From Lycium barbarum (taxonomy: Eukaryota; Streptophyta; Magnoliopsida; Solanales; Solanaceae), in contig NC_083345.1 of NCBI RefSeq assembly GCF_019175385.1, forward strand, positions 115,430,480 to 115,494,479: a DNA stretch of 64,000 nt. The letters run 5' to 3'. Shown piece after piece: positions 1-11,549 of the stretch; the first letter of the stretch is position 1, and every line of letters starts with the position of its first letter. The translations under genes and the position numbers were made by a program. The notes under the pieces are model-generated. The model did no database searches and was not told the DNA's origin. It saw only the letters and a program-made list of their open reading frames with translations.

Positions 1-268
1 CTCGACCTCCTTTCCTTTAGGAGAAGAGTTAAAAAGAACTTAGGCTGGTGCTTTGAACCACCTTGAGGTGACTAAGATGTTATGCATTAACTTCCTTAAG
101 TTTCAATGCATTAGTATATCCTTTGAATAAGTATATATATGTAATCTTATGTATGGAGGTAAGGTGATTGTCCCCCTCCAATGTAACTATTTTTTGGAAT
201 CAATCGACATGGTAGGGGTCTGCCAAACCCCCCATCACTACGATGGTGATGGTTTCTGGAAAACAAAA
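1..268. other. unassigned AT-rich sequence left of the first copia remnant
   Basis: No coding frame, RNA gene or terminal repeat could be supported. The stretch could be the tail of another old element that runs off the left edge of the window. Confidence 0.4.
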
Positions 269-321
269 ATAGATCCTTCCTGTGCTCATTGTTGGAAATA
301 GAAATATCAAGAGACAACTTC

Positions 322-355
<34 letters not shown>

Positions 356-626
356 CTATGTCTTCTCTTTTGTGTATAAGACAGAGATAGAGAATAATAT
401 AGAGTCAAACATACTTCCTCTCATATATTATGTGTGCTGGGTTTTCTTTTATTAAATCGTTGTTAGATTCTGGCTTCTAGTTTTGTACTAGAAGAGCTTA
501 TTGAATCCTAGGGGACACACCCATACCGGGTGAAATATCCTTAAGGATAGTGTCTTAATTGACATGCCTCGAGCTATAAAGAATTCCCTGTAGCGTTCGT
601 AATCAAGTATTTTCGTAAGATTTCCA
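269..626 (+). repeat. 5' LTR of the first copia remnant
   Basis: Aligns with 3207-3592 through the shared start (atagatccttcctgtgct) and shared end (gtaagatttcca). The main length difference is a TA microsatellite, short here (about 326-352). A possible TG...CA LTR would start at 281, but the match extends slightly further left. Confidence 0.75.
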
Positions 627-732
627 TCAATCTTAAGAATATTTCTCACTTTATTCTAATGGAGAATACTACTTATGAAATTCTGATGGACTTTAAAGTC
701 AGACGCGTATGGTAATATCTTTCACTTGATAT

Positions 733-782
733 GTTTTTGCGTAACATTATGTCTAAAGTTTTTGCGTAACATTATGTCTAAA
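733..782 (+). repeat. 25-bp tandem duplication
   Basis: Two back-to-back copies of a 25-bp unit beginning gtttttgcgtaacattatg lie in the 5' internal region of the copia remnant, in the degraded gag. Confidence 0.85.
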
Positions 783-1100
783 GTGTTAGATATCATTGAA
801 CCAGTCTTTAAATCCTTTAATTAAGAAAGTTTTAAAGTTTTTTTTTCGGATGGGAATGGCAAGGGAGGAGAATAGTGTTTTTCAATATCAATATGGAAGA
901 GTCTTACGACATTTGTGATTGTTGTGGTGACAGTATATTACTGCAGAAACTAAGTATTGCATTTTGGTGCAAGTATTTTGTGATCTAAAAATAATCTTTG
1001 CCTATCTCTTGGTAATTTGGGTAAATGTGAATAGTGACTGATTTTTCTTTATATAACTATGAGTTATTTATTTGAGATCAAACTTTTAATGAAAATTATT

Positions 1101-1330
1101 GAGTGTTGTTTTGTTTGTGGCAAACTAAGCCATCATGTCCATCAATATAAATGAAGATTCAGAGAAATGATAATCCCGCTAAGTAAATATAAACTTGATT
1201 AAGCGGATGATAGAACTGTTGTGGTCATTTCTAAAGTGAATCTTGCGGGCTAATGTGAGAGATTGGGTGTTAGACTGTGGTGCTACTAAGCGTATTTGTG
1301 ATAACAAATTTAATTTTGTGTTCTACTCCC
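1101..1330 (+). pseudogene. copia gag zinc knuckle and protease remnant
   Basis: Around 1104 the + frame reads CCFVCGKLSHH, a decayed CCHC zinc knuckle of copia gag; the last cysteine is not present. At 1264-1320 it reads WVLDCGATKRICD, the copia aspartic protease motif (normally W-x-x-D-S-G-A-T) with Ser changed to Cys. The two lie in the usual gag to protease order. Stops and frame changes separate them, so no functional protein is expected. Confidence 0.75.
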
Positions 1331-2001
1331 AAATTTAAGAAGAATGATTTATTTGTGTTGGTGATTCAAGATCTATTCAAGTTCGTAGAATGAAAAAATT
1401 CTTAAAATCTTTTATGGAAAAATTATTAGCATTAGTAGGGGTGATCTATGTTTCTAATATTCAAGCCAATTTGATTCTTTTGGAATTATGAAAAAAATGG
1501 AGTGAAGGTTTTATTTGAGTATGATAAGATTGTGTCAATAAAAATAATATTTTTGTGAGCAGTGAATATTATAACCATAGTTTATTTGTGCCTACTATTT
1601 TTTAATTAGATGACAAAAATATAGTATTGATACTTACTTTTTTCATATTGCTTTCTTAAAATATTTGTTGATGATGACATAATGTGAGTAAATTTTACAT
1701 ACTTATTTGGGTGAAGTTATATTATTAGTTTATTATTTATAAGATGAAATATCTTATGAGAAATTAGTAATACTTCTTATGAGTTATGAAAATATTATTG
1801 CCGTATCTTAAAAAATTTTAAAATGTGGGGGTCGTGGTGTCTTACTAGAGTTATGTCGAAAGAACTTTTCAAAAAGAGATAATATTTTATTTGGTCTTAT
1901 TATTCAAAATGTTGAAAATAAAGTTTTGGAAAGAAGCCATTGATGATGACATCAATCCTAATTTGGAAGGAAATTTTTTTTTTCCAGAGGTACCATGAAT
2001 T

Positions 2002-2380
2002 ATGGTGTTAAATGAATTTTCCGTTGTATTAGAGAGATACAATGATGATAACTGGATATTTGATTCAGATGAGACAAAATTCACTAGAAACTATGTGTTC
2101 ACCTTTTGTGGGGGTGAAATTACATCTAAATCAACCAAGCAAAGCATAATTACTATATCGGTAATGATATTTGAATTGAGGCTTTGGAGTCGGCTTGTTA
2201 TGAGGCTGGGTGGTTAAGATACTACTTAGCGAGTATGCCAATTGAAACAAATCAACATTGTTTGTGTCAACATATTGTTATAAGAGCAGCTACTGTGAGA
2301 TGTGATCATTTCTATAATTGTATGAAGTCTGAGGTGAATTTGGCCGATTCACAAGACTAAAAGAAACATTGAGGGAATGA
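2002..2380 (+). pseudogene. copia RNase H remnant
   Basis: A 71-codon open stretch (2002-2217) contains DNWIFDSDETKF followed by YVFTFCGGEI and KSTKQ, matching the copia RNase H core pattern (D-A-N-W, then G-Y-V-F-x-x-G-G, then S-K-K/R-Q). After a frame change the sequence continues with LESACYEAGWL-like and NLAD-like segments typical of the RNase H C-terminus near 2180-2345. Catalytic context is lost through frameshifts and stops. Confidence 0.75.
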
Positions 2381-3206
2381 GACTTTTGTCATTTGAGAAG
2401 ATTAACAATGATGGTAACACAACCTATGTGATTGGAGTCCCATGAATTAGGTTCATATGGGTAATAATAAGTCATTAGTTGATCAAAAGTGCACTATTAA
2501 ATTGTATCTCTTCCTATGATGTGTGAATATAGTGCAGTTCTGTAAGGAAAAGTGAGGCTGAGCTATAAACTCTTAATCTATTACCATATCCTTTATAGGT
2601 GGTGTATTGCTCTGCAGAATACACTTGATGGGTGGACTTATATGAGTGTGGAGTGGTGCCGCTCCTATGAAATTGTGACGGATTTCTAGAGCACTCATGA
2701 ATACCATGTCACGTGCATGACCTCTTAGCGCAAAACCACGAAAATGATGGTGATTGTATGAGTATAATGTGATAGAATAAGACCCTAGGCTTACAAAAGG
2801 ATTCTTGGTTCATACAAGTTCTAAACTTCACCAATTATTCTGTAAGTTGAATCTTATTTTATCTAGGTCTGGTTCATAGTCTACGCGACACCAGATTCAA
2901 TGCATTGTACTTATATGTTAAAACCTAGCAAAACTTCTTATTTTATTTCTTTTATTATTTTTGAGATACAATTGTTAGAAAAATCATATTTTCTATTTAA
3001 TATCTCAAAAATAAAAAGGAACGTTTCTAATGTTCCTATCGAGACTTTAATACAAAGACTTGATTCTATTTTATTAGCCTTAATGGCAGAATTCATGTTG
3101 AATGAATTTGACATTTTCAAATGGTATTATTATAATCAATTCGATAATTAATTATCTTAATGGCCAAATATTATCTTTATGGCTGTTTACTACATTGGAC
3201 GTTGAT

Positions 3207-3259
3207 ATAGATCCTTCCTGTGCTTATGTTGTTGGATACAGAAATATCAAGAGACAACT

Positions 3260-3332
<73 letters not shown>

Positions 3333-3592
3333 TTCTCTTTTGTGTATAAGACAGAGATAGAGAATAATATATAGCCAAACATACTTCCTCTCATATATGT
3401 GTGTTGGGTTTTCTTTTATTAAATCTTTGTTAGATTCTGGCTCCTAGTTTTGTACTAGAAGAGCTTGTTGAATCCTGGGGGATACACCCTACCGGGTGAA
3501 ATATTCTCAAGAGCAGTGTCTTAATTGACATGCTTCAAGCTATGAAGAATTCCATGCAGCGTTCGTGAACAAGTATTTCTGTAAGATTTCCA
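3207..3592 (+). repeat. 3' LTR of the first copia remnant, with long TA microsatellite
   Basis: Partner of 269-626. It contains a run of about 66 bases of alternating TA (3264-3329), expanded relative to the 5' LTR copy. This tract gives a spurious Tyr-Ile repeat open frame. Confidence 0.75.
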
Positions 3593-4145
3593 ACATTGGC
3601 CTTTTAAAAATTACCCCAAAACTTTTTTATTTTATAAAAAAGCCCCATTTATTTAAGACCCAACTAATTCTATCTACCATGTTCCTCCATTAAAGCCGTA
3701 TTTATCATCTTTCCACAATTAAAACAGTCTCTTCTATAAAGTGAACGAGTTAAGCTGTGCCCAAATAGTAGAAGAAGAACCCTAGGGAAAATTGCTCTGC
3801 CAACTATAGAAAACCGTAAGATAAAAATGGATCTTTGTATTGTAATTTGAATTGTAGTAGCTCATAAGTGTGCTATTAACACAACTGTAATTAAAAAATC
3901 ATGTTCTGCATAATTAGGGATTAGCAAGTATGTATGTTTCTGTATGGTTAAGTATTCTTGATAGTTTTTAGAACTTATGGGTATAAGTAATGTTCATATT
4001 TTCCAAAACAAAAAGTAAAATATGATTTGAAAAACTGTGGCCAAACACATTTTCAAAACTTGAAAAACTTCACCCAAATCAAGTTTTTCAATTTTTTTTT
4101 TTTTTGTTTTTTGTTTTTGGAAATCTATGGTCAAACACTAGCTTA
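3593..4145. other. intergenic, possible MITE at the right end
   Basis: No gene found. About 4015-4140 (a kaaaatatgatttgaaaaact-like start, ending tggtcaaacactagc) resembles a common Solanaceae MITE end, but no paired terminus or target duplication could be fixed. Confidence 0.3.
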
Positions 4146-6174
4146 GTAATGCTCCCAAATAATGAATCAGAGCACACGGAGCCATTTCATTATTTTTTTG
4201 GTCAAGAAAAAAAATGGCAGACTAATGTCAATTAATGAAGGAGTCCAATGGAAAAAAAAAAAGGCATGTTGAGTAACAGTTAAAACTAGCTCGTTTACTA
4301 AGCAAGTTGAACAAATTTAAAATATTCCAATTTAATAGCTTAGGTTTTTTCAATATTTTCTTTAGCTCAAGTACTGGGGCTCGATTCAATCTGATCTATT
4401 CTTACGCTTACATCTTATCCTACAGGTAAAATTAGCATCTTGCGAAACCCACGGCGCTTTGTTATTGCTCAATTCCTTAAGAAAGGAGATTTGTGATCCC
4501 TCAAAAGAGTATATGGGCGGCGGGATCTCATATAGTTTCTTTGACTATAGTTTTTCTCATGCAGCTACAAATCAGATGGAGTCACTAATTTTTTAATCTC
4601 TTCAATGAGATTTAGCAATAACTTGTATCTTATGCATACTCCTAGTACTTTGCTTACTCCTAGTACACAAGTCTTTCATATTTAGACAACCTCTTGTTTT
4701 TCTTATAGTATGCATGTGTTAATAAATTGGGAAAATAGCAATTTCGGTCCCTAATTAATAAAAGTATTTTTCTATTATGAGTTTGGTTCTTATATCATTC
4801 ACATGAGCACATTTGACCTTCAATTGACCAAAATGTGTGATTTTAGATAGCTCATGAAAACTAAGTACAAACATACAAACGAACATCTTAGGTTCTATCA
4901 TTTCTCCATCAACCTAGCCATTCTTCCCCTTCAATGAGCACCAAGATTAGTAGTTTCTACATCTAGTGATTGTGAAAGGAATTCTTGTGCGGTGTTCTTT
5001 TGACATGAGGTTGATGAAGAAATGATAAGAGTCCCAAATTTACTAATACATATTTGGATGTTCGTTAGCTTTATTTTGTGATTAGACACTAAACTTGAAC
5101 ATTTTGTTTAATTTGAGGTCAGATGTGCTTAAGCAAATAATATTAGGACAAAAGCTAAAAGAATACATTAATTCAGGGACCAAAATTTGTGATTTTCCCT
5201 AATTAATTAAAAACTTAAGGAACACGCTAAAAAAATGGTTTGATATGGTGTATAAGATAATATTTTTAAGATTGCCACTAAATATTTATTAATATTAATA
5301 GAAGCCAATATAGGATTACACAAGTCAGTTCTGAAATTTCTTTACACTCATTGCTCATCTGCGACAATAGGTACAAACTTGGTACTTTCAGCTTGTATAC
5401 ATAATTTGAGCCAAAAATAGTAAGAACAAATGCATTCACTGCTAACCTAATGTGATATAATTTGAATCGATATAGTGTTTTAAAAATAATTGGAGATTTT
5501 TTAAACTTGTAACATATCATAACATCTGTGTAGTTATAAAACTTTGAAACTTATAACCTTAATATGCCTAATATTTGTATAATTATAACAATAATAGTTA
5601 ATAAAAAATAAAAATTGATTAATTTTTAAAGTTTGAAGTGTATCATTCATTCATCTTACTTTTTTAGGGTAGTTGTTACGTATGGTTTCATAATGTATCA
5701 TATTATATCTATTTGTGTCGTATTATATTGTACTGTATTGTTTTGATGAATACAATGTTTGGATGGATTGTATCGTCTCCCATCATTACATAACATTAGA
5801 CATTAACAATTTGAAGGTAAAACTTACAAGAAAAGTAAGATATGGTGTAGATCTATCATAAAAAGGTATGATAAAGAATAAAACATGATTATTAAATAAT
5901 AAATAAAGATAAAATGAGAAAAAATAAATAAGGTAACGACGCGATAAAATGAGATAAAATGAAATTAAAATAACAATCAACACAAATATTATATTTAAAC
6001 TAACACGTAGAATACAATAGGAAACAACCAAACAAGCTGTTAAAATGGGTAAAAAGAAAACAGAAAACACACACAAATAAGCCTGTTTCGTGAAGCAAGA
6101 AATATAATTGGAATGTCCAAAATCTTCTAAATTACAACAATCTCAAGGTATGTTTCGAATTGAGTTTTCAACTG
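4146..6174 (+). repeat. duplicated intergenic segment, copy 1, left part
   Basis: 4146-5278 matches 20706-21838 in the same orientation with small indels. About 5370-6174 matches 42055-42720. At the right edge the match is cut by the Tat element and resumes at 18048. It reads as non-coding. Relative to copy 2 it holds an extra block at about 5659-6040. Confidence 0.85.
5659..6040. mobile_element. probable MITE inserted in copy 1
   Basis: This 0.38-kb block is absent from the paralogous stretch near 42607, where the flanks are joined almost directly (ttcatcctaaaatgggtg). Its ends (gttacgtatggtttc and, reversed, gcttgtttggttgtttcc) are loosely inverted. Family and exact ends are not resolved. 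Confidence 0.45.
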
Positions 6175-6179
6175 ATGTG

Positions 6180-6871
6180 TGTATACGGTACAAACCGGAT
6201 AAGCGTTAAACCGGTGAGACAAGGAACCGAGGAGAGAAAGCCACAAGAACGTGCACGGGGACTTTCGTTCTGAACCGGAGGAACGCCTATATCGAAACCA
6301 AGGTAGGGCACCATTTGGTTCGGTTTTCTCCATGGCCGAGTTGGTAGTGGCTGTTAGTCCAGTTAGTTGAGGTCGTTGGTCCGGGAAATCCGTTGCGCGT
6401 CTGTCACGCATCGATAGCGTCCTGCCATGCTCAACTGCCAACTGTATGGGTGTCAAATCGTACGGCCAACCTAACCCAACCTAGCCCAACTCAGAACTTT
6501 TCCCTCATTATTTTATTCTTTATGTTGTATGAAGCTCAGGGGGCAACACTATAAATAGGGGGTGTTGCCCTCCTTTTAGGAGGTTGGCTTTTTCATATCA
6601 AGAACACTTTGTAATAGCAATATATATACAAAATCTCCCTCTCAAACACTTGATTCGGTCCATATTTGTTGTGTTTGTCTCTTGTATTTCTTCAATCAAG
6701 CAATACTCACATATTAACAAACATACAAGTGCATAACATTCCACCGACCACTAGCCATCCCCACGTATTACGTGCATATATTTATTTTCTTCGTCAAATG
6801 AGATTGAGATTCAACAACATATCCTATACCCACTCACAAATTTAATTGATTATCCGTTTTCGGGGTAAACA
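6180..6871 (+). repeat. 5' LTR of the Tat element
   Basis: Begins TGTATACGG and ends GGGGTAAACA. A TATA box lies at 6549-6558, followed by a GC-rich inverted motif (gggggtgttgccctcc). Confidence 0.93.
6549..6558 (+). promoter_or_regulatory. TATA box in the 5' LTR
   Basis: CTATAAATAG in the middle of the LTR, conserved in the 3' LTR near 17721. It is the likely core promoter of the genomic retrotransposon RNA. Confidence 0.7.
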
Positions 6872-6874
6872 GTT

Positions 6875-6893
6875 TGGCGCCCACCGTGGGGCT
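6875..6893 (+). promoter_or_regulatory. primer binding site of the Tat element
   Basis: TGGCGCCCACCGTGGGGCT starts 4 bp after the LTR end. This TGGCGCC-type site is typical of plant Tat/Athila-type gypsy elements. The priming tRNA was not determined. Confidence 0.75.
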
Positions 6894-6980
6894 AGGATAA
6901 TAGTGGTCTTTGGTCTTGATTTCTATCATATTCATCAAAATAAAAAACATCTCCTATTCGTCTCTGCTAAAACGGACCAA

Positions 6981-8508
6981 ATGGCTGACATCGAACAATC
7001 TGGTCACGTCAACAACACCGAGATTGTGGCGGAAAATGAAAGCAGCGGGCCACGAGGATTGCCAAATCCCGCTGACCCGAACCCCGTTGATTCGAGGGAG
7101 GGCCTCAACCGGCAAAACACCGTGGACCAGGAGAATGCCGCCTTGCCGGCCACTGATCCTCTAAACACTCACAATTCTGTTACTTTGTCCCGGACACAGG
7201 GCTGGAGAGAACCGGATGCACCGAACAACAATATTGACTTACGTTTAATTTTTGAAATGTTGCAGGAACAAAGAGCGGCAATCGCCGAGCAAGGAATTGC
7301 AATTGCCCGGTTGGAAAGCGAAAAAGACGAAACAGAACCGGAGAAGGCAAAGGGTGTTGCTGAGACCAGAAGGGATGAGGCACGGATGGTTGAGAGCAAC
7401 GGTTCCAGAGTTGGTTCCTCCACCGAGGTTCTGAAGATGCTCGAAACTTTGGCAAAACGGGTAGACTCAACCGAAAAGAGGGTCGAAACATACAACTCTC
7501 GGGTGGACCAGATCCCGGGGGCTCCGCCTTTACTGAAAGGGCCGAATTCAAAGAGGTACATCCAAAGGCTTTTTCCTCCGAGTGCAGCTCCGAAGTTGAT
7601 CCCGAAGAGGTTCAAAATGCCGGATATCCAGAAGTATGACGGCACAATGGACCCGCACGAGCACGTGACCTCATACACCTGTGCTATAAAAGGCAACGAT
7701 ATGGAGCAGGATGAAATTGAGTCAGTGCTGTTGAAAAAGTTTGGGGAGACCCTGTCAAAAGGAGCATTGACATGGTACGATCATTTGCCCGAGCATTCGA
7801 TCACTTCTTTGAAAATGCTCGCCGATGCCTTCGTAAAAGCTCACGCCGGTGCCAAAAAGGTGCAGGCCCGCAAGGCGGACATCTTTCGTATATCCCAAAG
7901 TGACGATGAGTTGCTTCGTGAATTTATCAACCGGTTCCAACGGGAACGAATGGAACTCCCCCGGTTCCTGAAGAATGGGCCGCGCAAGCTTTCACGAAGG
8001 GGCACAATGTTCGGAGCTCGACGGCTTCATTCAATTGAAGGAGAGCCTGCTGGAGTACGAGGTTGTGATATGGGCTGATGTCCATAACAGATACGAGTCA
8101 AAGATTCGGGTGAAGGATGATCAATTCGAGCTTCCCCCAGGGCCAATTAATACGAACAGGAATTTTGAGAGACCAAAGAAAGGTTACGAAATGAAGGTCG
8201 AATCGTCGAAGGAAAGGTATCGGCCATACTCCCAGTCGGAGAAGCCAAGTTTTAGGTCAGAGAAATAGAGGGATAGCCCATGCCATTTCTCCGGTCGGGG
8301 GAACAAACGGATCGAGCGCCCGTCGAACAGTCGGGGTCTCTCATTCAGGAGCGACGCCGAAAGCTCTACCGGCAACAAGGACTCGCCAAATATATCGGAG
8401 TACAACTTCAACGTTAGTACCTCGGGCCTCGTCTCGGCTATTAGCCGTGTCCCGGATGTAAGATGGCCAAGACCTCTGAGGTCGAATCCGGGCCAGCGGG
8501 ACCCGAGC
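6981..8508 (+). pseudogene. Tat-type gag polyprotein, broken
   Basis: The ATG at 6981 (MADIEQSG) is chosen because it opens the frame after the PBS and leader; the frame stays open to 8078. The N-terminal third is charged and probably coiled coil (a Glu/Lys/Arg-rich stretch with a GIAIARLESEKDE segment). From about 7570 the retrotransposon gag domain starts with KRFKMPDIQKYDGTMDP and runs to RFQRERMELP. A frameshift near 7960 moves gag into the frame of 7975-8268, which stops at 8266. Homology continues past that stop to a YHGTHGHRTEDC knuckle-like motif just after 8508. It would have made the virus-like particle shell; this copy cannot. Confidence 0.88.
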
Positions 8509-9216
8509 ATGATGTGTGAATACCACGGAACCCATGGTCACAGGACCGAGGATTGTCGCCAGCTAAGAGAAGAGGTAGCCCGGTTACTGAAGAATGGCCA
8601 TCTCCGAGAATTGCTTAGTGAACGAGCCAAAAGTCACTACAAGGAAAGGGAGACTCATAAAAGGGCCGAGCCAGCAGAACCCCAGCACATAATCAACATG
8701 ATAGTTGGGGGTATCGATGCCCCTCGAGGGCCGGTGATGAAACGGGCCAAGGTCTCTGCTGGGCGTGAAAAGCGCAGCTGGGACTATATACCCGAGAGTT
8801 CCATCTCTTTTAGCAACGAGGACGTAGAAGGCATCATTCAGCCGCACAATGATGCATTAGTAATCTCTATTCTTATCTTTAAAACTCATATTAAACATAT
8901 TTTGATTGACCCAGGTAGCTCAGCCAACATCATCCGGTGAAGAGTGGTCGAACAGCTAGGGCTGCTCGATCAGATCGTACCGGTAGCCCGGGTACTCGGC
9001 GGGTTCAACATGCCGAGCCAAACCACAAAGGGGGAGATCTCATTGCCGGTAAACATCAATGGCACCATCCAGCAAATAACGTTCTATGTACTAGAAGGGG
9101 ACATGAAGTACAAGGCGTTACTGGGTAGACCCTGGATACATAGCATGAGGGTCGTTCCCTCAACATTACACCAGCTGCTGAAATTTTCGACCCCGGAGGG
9201 AATAAAAGTAATCTGA
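8509..9216 (+). pseudogene. gag C-terminus and aspartic protease of the Tat element
   Basis: The first part reads CEYHGTHGHRTEDC, a Cys/His motif, then REEVARLLKNGHL and a basic linker. From about 8870 comes the retropepsin region: ILIDPGSSANII, where the usual D-T/S-G has become D-P-G, with an in-frame stop at 8938-8940. The domain resumes (LGGFNMPS, then ALLGRPWIH at about 9116-9142) and ends in a stop at 9214. Proteolytic processing of the polyprotein would be lost in this copy. Confidence 0.85.
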
Positions 9217-9345
9217 GATGAACAACCCGCTGATAGGGAGATGTTAACAGTAGAAGAGGCGACACCTCAGCCTGGAAAATCGGATCACAAGGAAGAGAAG
9301 CCAACCGGAGGACTGAATACCAAATAGCAATCAAAGTAATCGAGT

Positions 9346-10560
9346 GTGGACCCGGAGTGTGAAGAGGGTGATTTCGGCGTGCCAAGATCATTCGTTGCGC
9401 CGGATGACTCGGACGCAACCAAGTCGACAGTGGAAGAACTGGAGAAGATTATCTTGTTCGAGTACCTACCGGACAGAAAGGTATACCTGGGAACCGGGTT
9501 AACCCCGGAGCTCAGGAACAAGTTAATTGAATTTCTTCAAGCTAATGCATATTGCTTCGCATGGTCCCATATAGACATAACAGGTATATCACTGGAAGTA
9601 GCAACTCACAAGCTCAGTTTAGACGGGAGGTTTTCCCTGGTGAAGCAGAAGAGAAGGACCATGGCGGAAGCTAAACACGCCTTCGTAAAAGACGAGGTAA
9701 CAAAGCTTTTAAAAATAGGCTCTATCCGGGAAGTAAAGTACCCGGACTGGCTAGCTAACGTGGTAGTGGTGCCCAAAAAGGTAATAAATTTCGAATGTGT
9801 GTTGATTACAAAGATTTAAATAAAGCATGCCCGAAGGATTCATTTCCGTTGCTTCACATCGATAGAATGATCGATGCGACGGCCAGGCATGAGATGTTAA
9901 GTTTTCTCGATGCCTACTCCGGGTATAACCAAATTCGGATGCACCCGGGGGATCAAGAGAAAACATCCTTCATTACCCGATATGGGACTTACTGCTATAA
10001 TGTCATGCCTTTTGGACTAAAGAATGCCGGTGCAACGTACCAACGCCTAGTTAATGGGATGTTCGAAGAACAAATAGGAAAAACAATAGAAGTTTATATT
10101 GACGACATATTTATTAAGTCCCTGGAAACAGAGGACCATTTAAAGCATTTGCAGGAAACATTTGACGTGCTCCGCAAGTATAACATGAAGCTCAACCCAT
10201 AAAAATGTGCCTTCGGTGTAAGGTCCGGCAAATTTTTGAGTTTCATGGTGTCAAACCGGGGAATCGAAATCAACCCGGACAAGATCAAGGCCATTAGGAT
10301 ATCGAGGTGGTGAATAACGTAAAAGGAGTACAGAGGCTCACCGGAAGGATAGCGGCATTGAGTCGCTTCATATCAAGGTCCTCGGACAAGAGTTATCGTT
10401 TCTTCTCCTTGCTAAGGAAGAAGAACGACTTCGTTTGGACACCGGAGTGCTAAAGAGCTTTACAAGAATTGAAGAAATATCTGTCTAGCCCTCTGCTGTT
10501 GCACACACCAAAAACGGATGAACGACTCTTTCTCTATCTTGCTATCTCCGAGATAGGTTT
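9346..10560 (+). pseudogene. reverse transcriptase of the Tat element, frameshifted
   Basis: Two overlapping frames together cover the Ty3-type RT. The first (to 9819) ends DWLANVVVVPKK. The second (from 9795) begins CVDYKDLNKACPKDSFPL and includes DAYSGYNQIRM, MPFGLKNAGATYQRLV and the catalytic YIDDIFIKS. A stop at 10201 interrupts the thumb region, after which [17 protein letters not shown] is still readable. The catalytic Asp pair is present, but the frame break between the fingers and palm plus the stop disable it. Confidence 0.9.
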
Positions 10561-11037
10561 TTAAGATTTTCAATACCCATGTTTCCCGAAGCGACACTTT
10601 GTTCCACTCCTTTCATTTATACTTTAAGCGCGATTTCTATAATATATACTTCCTCGACCACAAGTGGTGTTTTGGTCCGAGAAGAATCAGGTAGGCAATT
10701 CCCTATTTATTATGTGAGTAGAACCTTGGGGGATGCGGAGGCTCGTTATCCCCACTTGGAAAAATTGGCATTGGCATTAGTGAGTGCTTCTAGAAAGCTC
10801 AAGTTCTACTTTCAATGCCATCCAATATGTGTAGTAACTACCTGCCCCCTAAAAAACATTATGCATAAACCGGAATTATCGGGTAGACTAACCAAATGGG
10901 CAGTCGAAATTAGCGGGTATGATATCGAGTACAAACCTCGAACTGCCATCAAGTCCCAAATCTTGGCCGACTTTGTGGAAGATTTTGCCCCGGCTATGGT
11001 CCCCGATGTTGAGAAAGAGCTTCTGCTGACCTCGGGG
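10561..11037 (+). pseudogene. RNase H domain of the Tat element
   Basis: Open in the frame from 10579 to 11103. Recognisable Ty3-type RNase H segments: GVLVREESGRQFPIYYVSR, AEARYPHLEKLALALV and KPELSGRLTKWAVEISGYDI, ending with a linker to the second RNase H. The start is disrupted (10500-10660 contains a repeat-like break), so the first catalytic Asp segment is not convincingly intact. Confidence 0.82.
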
Positions 11038-11460
11038 AAAGGCTCGGGTATTTGGTCGCTACATACGGACGGAGCCTCGAACCTCAAAGGTTCCGGGCTA
11101 TGAATCGTCCTTCGGACCCCAGCCGGGGACTCCGTCCGGCAGTCTATTAGAACCGTTAAATTGAGTAACAATGAAGCCGAGTATGAGGCTATGATTGCAG
11201 GTTTGGAGCTGGCCCGAAGTATGGGGGCCAAAATAATCGAGGCGAAGTGCGATTCGCTCTTGGTCGTAAACCAGGTAAACGGCGTCTTCGCGGTCAAGGA
11301 CGAACGGATGTAGAAGTATCTTGAAAAAATCCAAGTGATATTACATCGGTTTAAAGAATGGACCATGCAGCATATACCGAGGGAGCAGAACAGTGAAGCC
11401 GACGCATTGGCAAATTTGGGATCCTCGGTCGAGGGGGAAGAAATCAACCCCGGAACTACG
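11038..11460 (+). pseudogene. second (archaeal-type) RNase H, hallmark of the Tat lineage
   Basis: Reads SGIWSLHTDGASNLKGSG, a stop at 11101, then SNNEAEYEAMIAGLELARSMG, CDSLLVVNQVNG and, after another stop near 11311, HIPREQNSEADALANLGSS. These are the D, E, D and final D-containing blocks of the additional RNase H found in Tat elements. Its presence next to the ordinary RNase H is the main reason for the lineage call. Confidence 0.87.
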
Positions 11461-11549
11461 GTGCACTTGTTGAACACGGTGATCGAAAACGGACATGCCG
11501 AAATAAACACGATGGGTTTAACTTGGGATTGGCGCAACAAGTACATCGA

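Larger units (their letters stand above)
269..3592 (+). mobile_element. degenerate Ty1/copia LTR retrotransposon
   Basis: Two direct repeats of about 360-390 bp (269-626 and 3207-3592) bracket 2.6 kb that still holds copia hallmarks in the order gag zinc knuckle, protease, RNase H. Integrase and most of the reverse transcriptase are missing between about 1500 and 2000, so the element is internally deleted. No primer binding site or clean target-site duplication was found, and the outer LTR edges are uncertain by about 15 bp. The element cannot be autonomous. Confidence 0.8.

Noticed and set aside
3102..3374. Open frame with a Tyr-Ile repeat
   Set aside because: Produced by the TA microsatellite in the copia 3' LTR.
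5786..6076. Hydrophobic minus-strand open frame
   Set aside because: AT-rich composition gives Phe/Leu/Ile runs; lies within a probable MITE.
6127..6456. 109-codon minus open frame in the 5' LTR (and its copy near 17356-17622)
   Set aside because: Duplicated with the LTR, overlaps the LTR edge and host flank, and has no domain.
7169..7696. 175-codon minus-strand open frame opposite gag
   Set aside because: Shadow of the GC-richer gag frame; no motif and contradicted by the sense gag homology.
10812..11546. 244-codon minus-strand open frame
   Set aside because: Mirror of the RNase H coding region, Ser/Cys-rich as expected for an antisense shadow.
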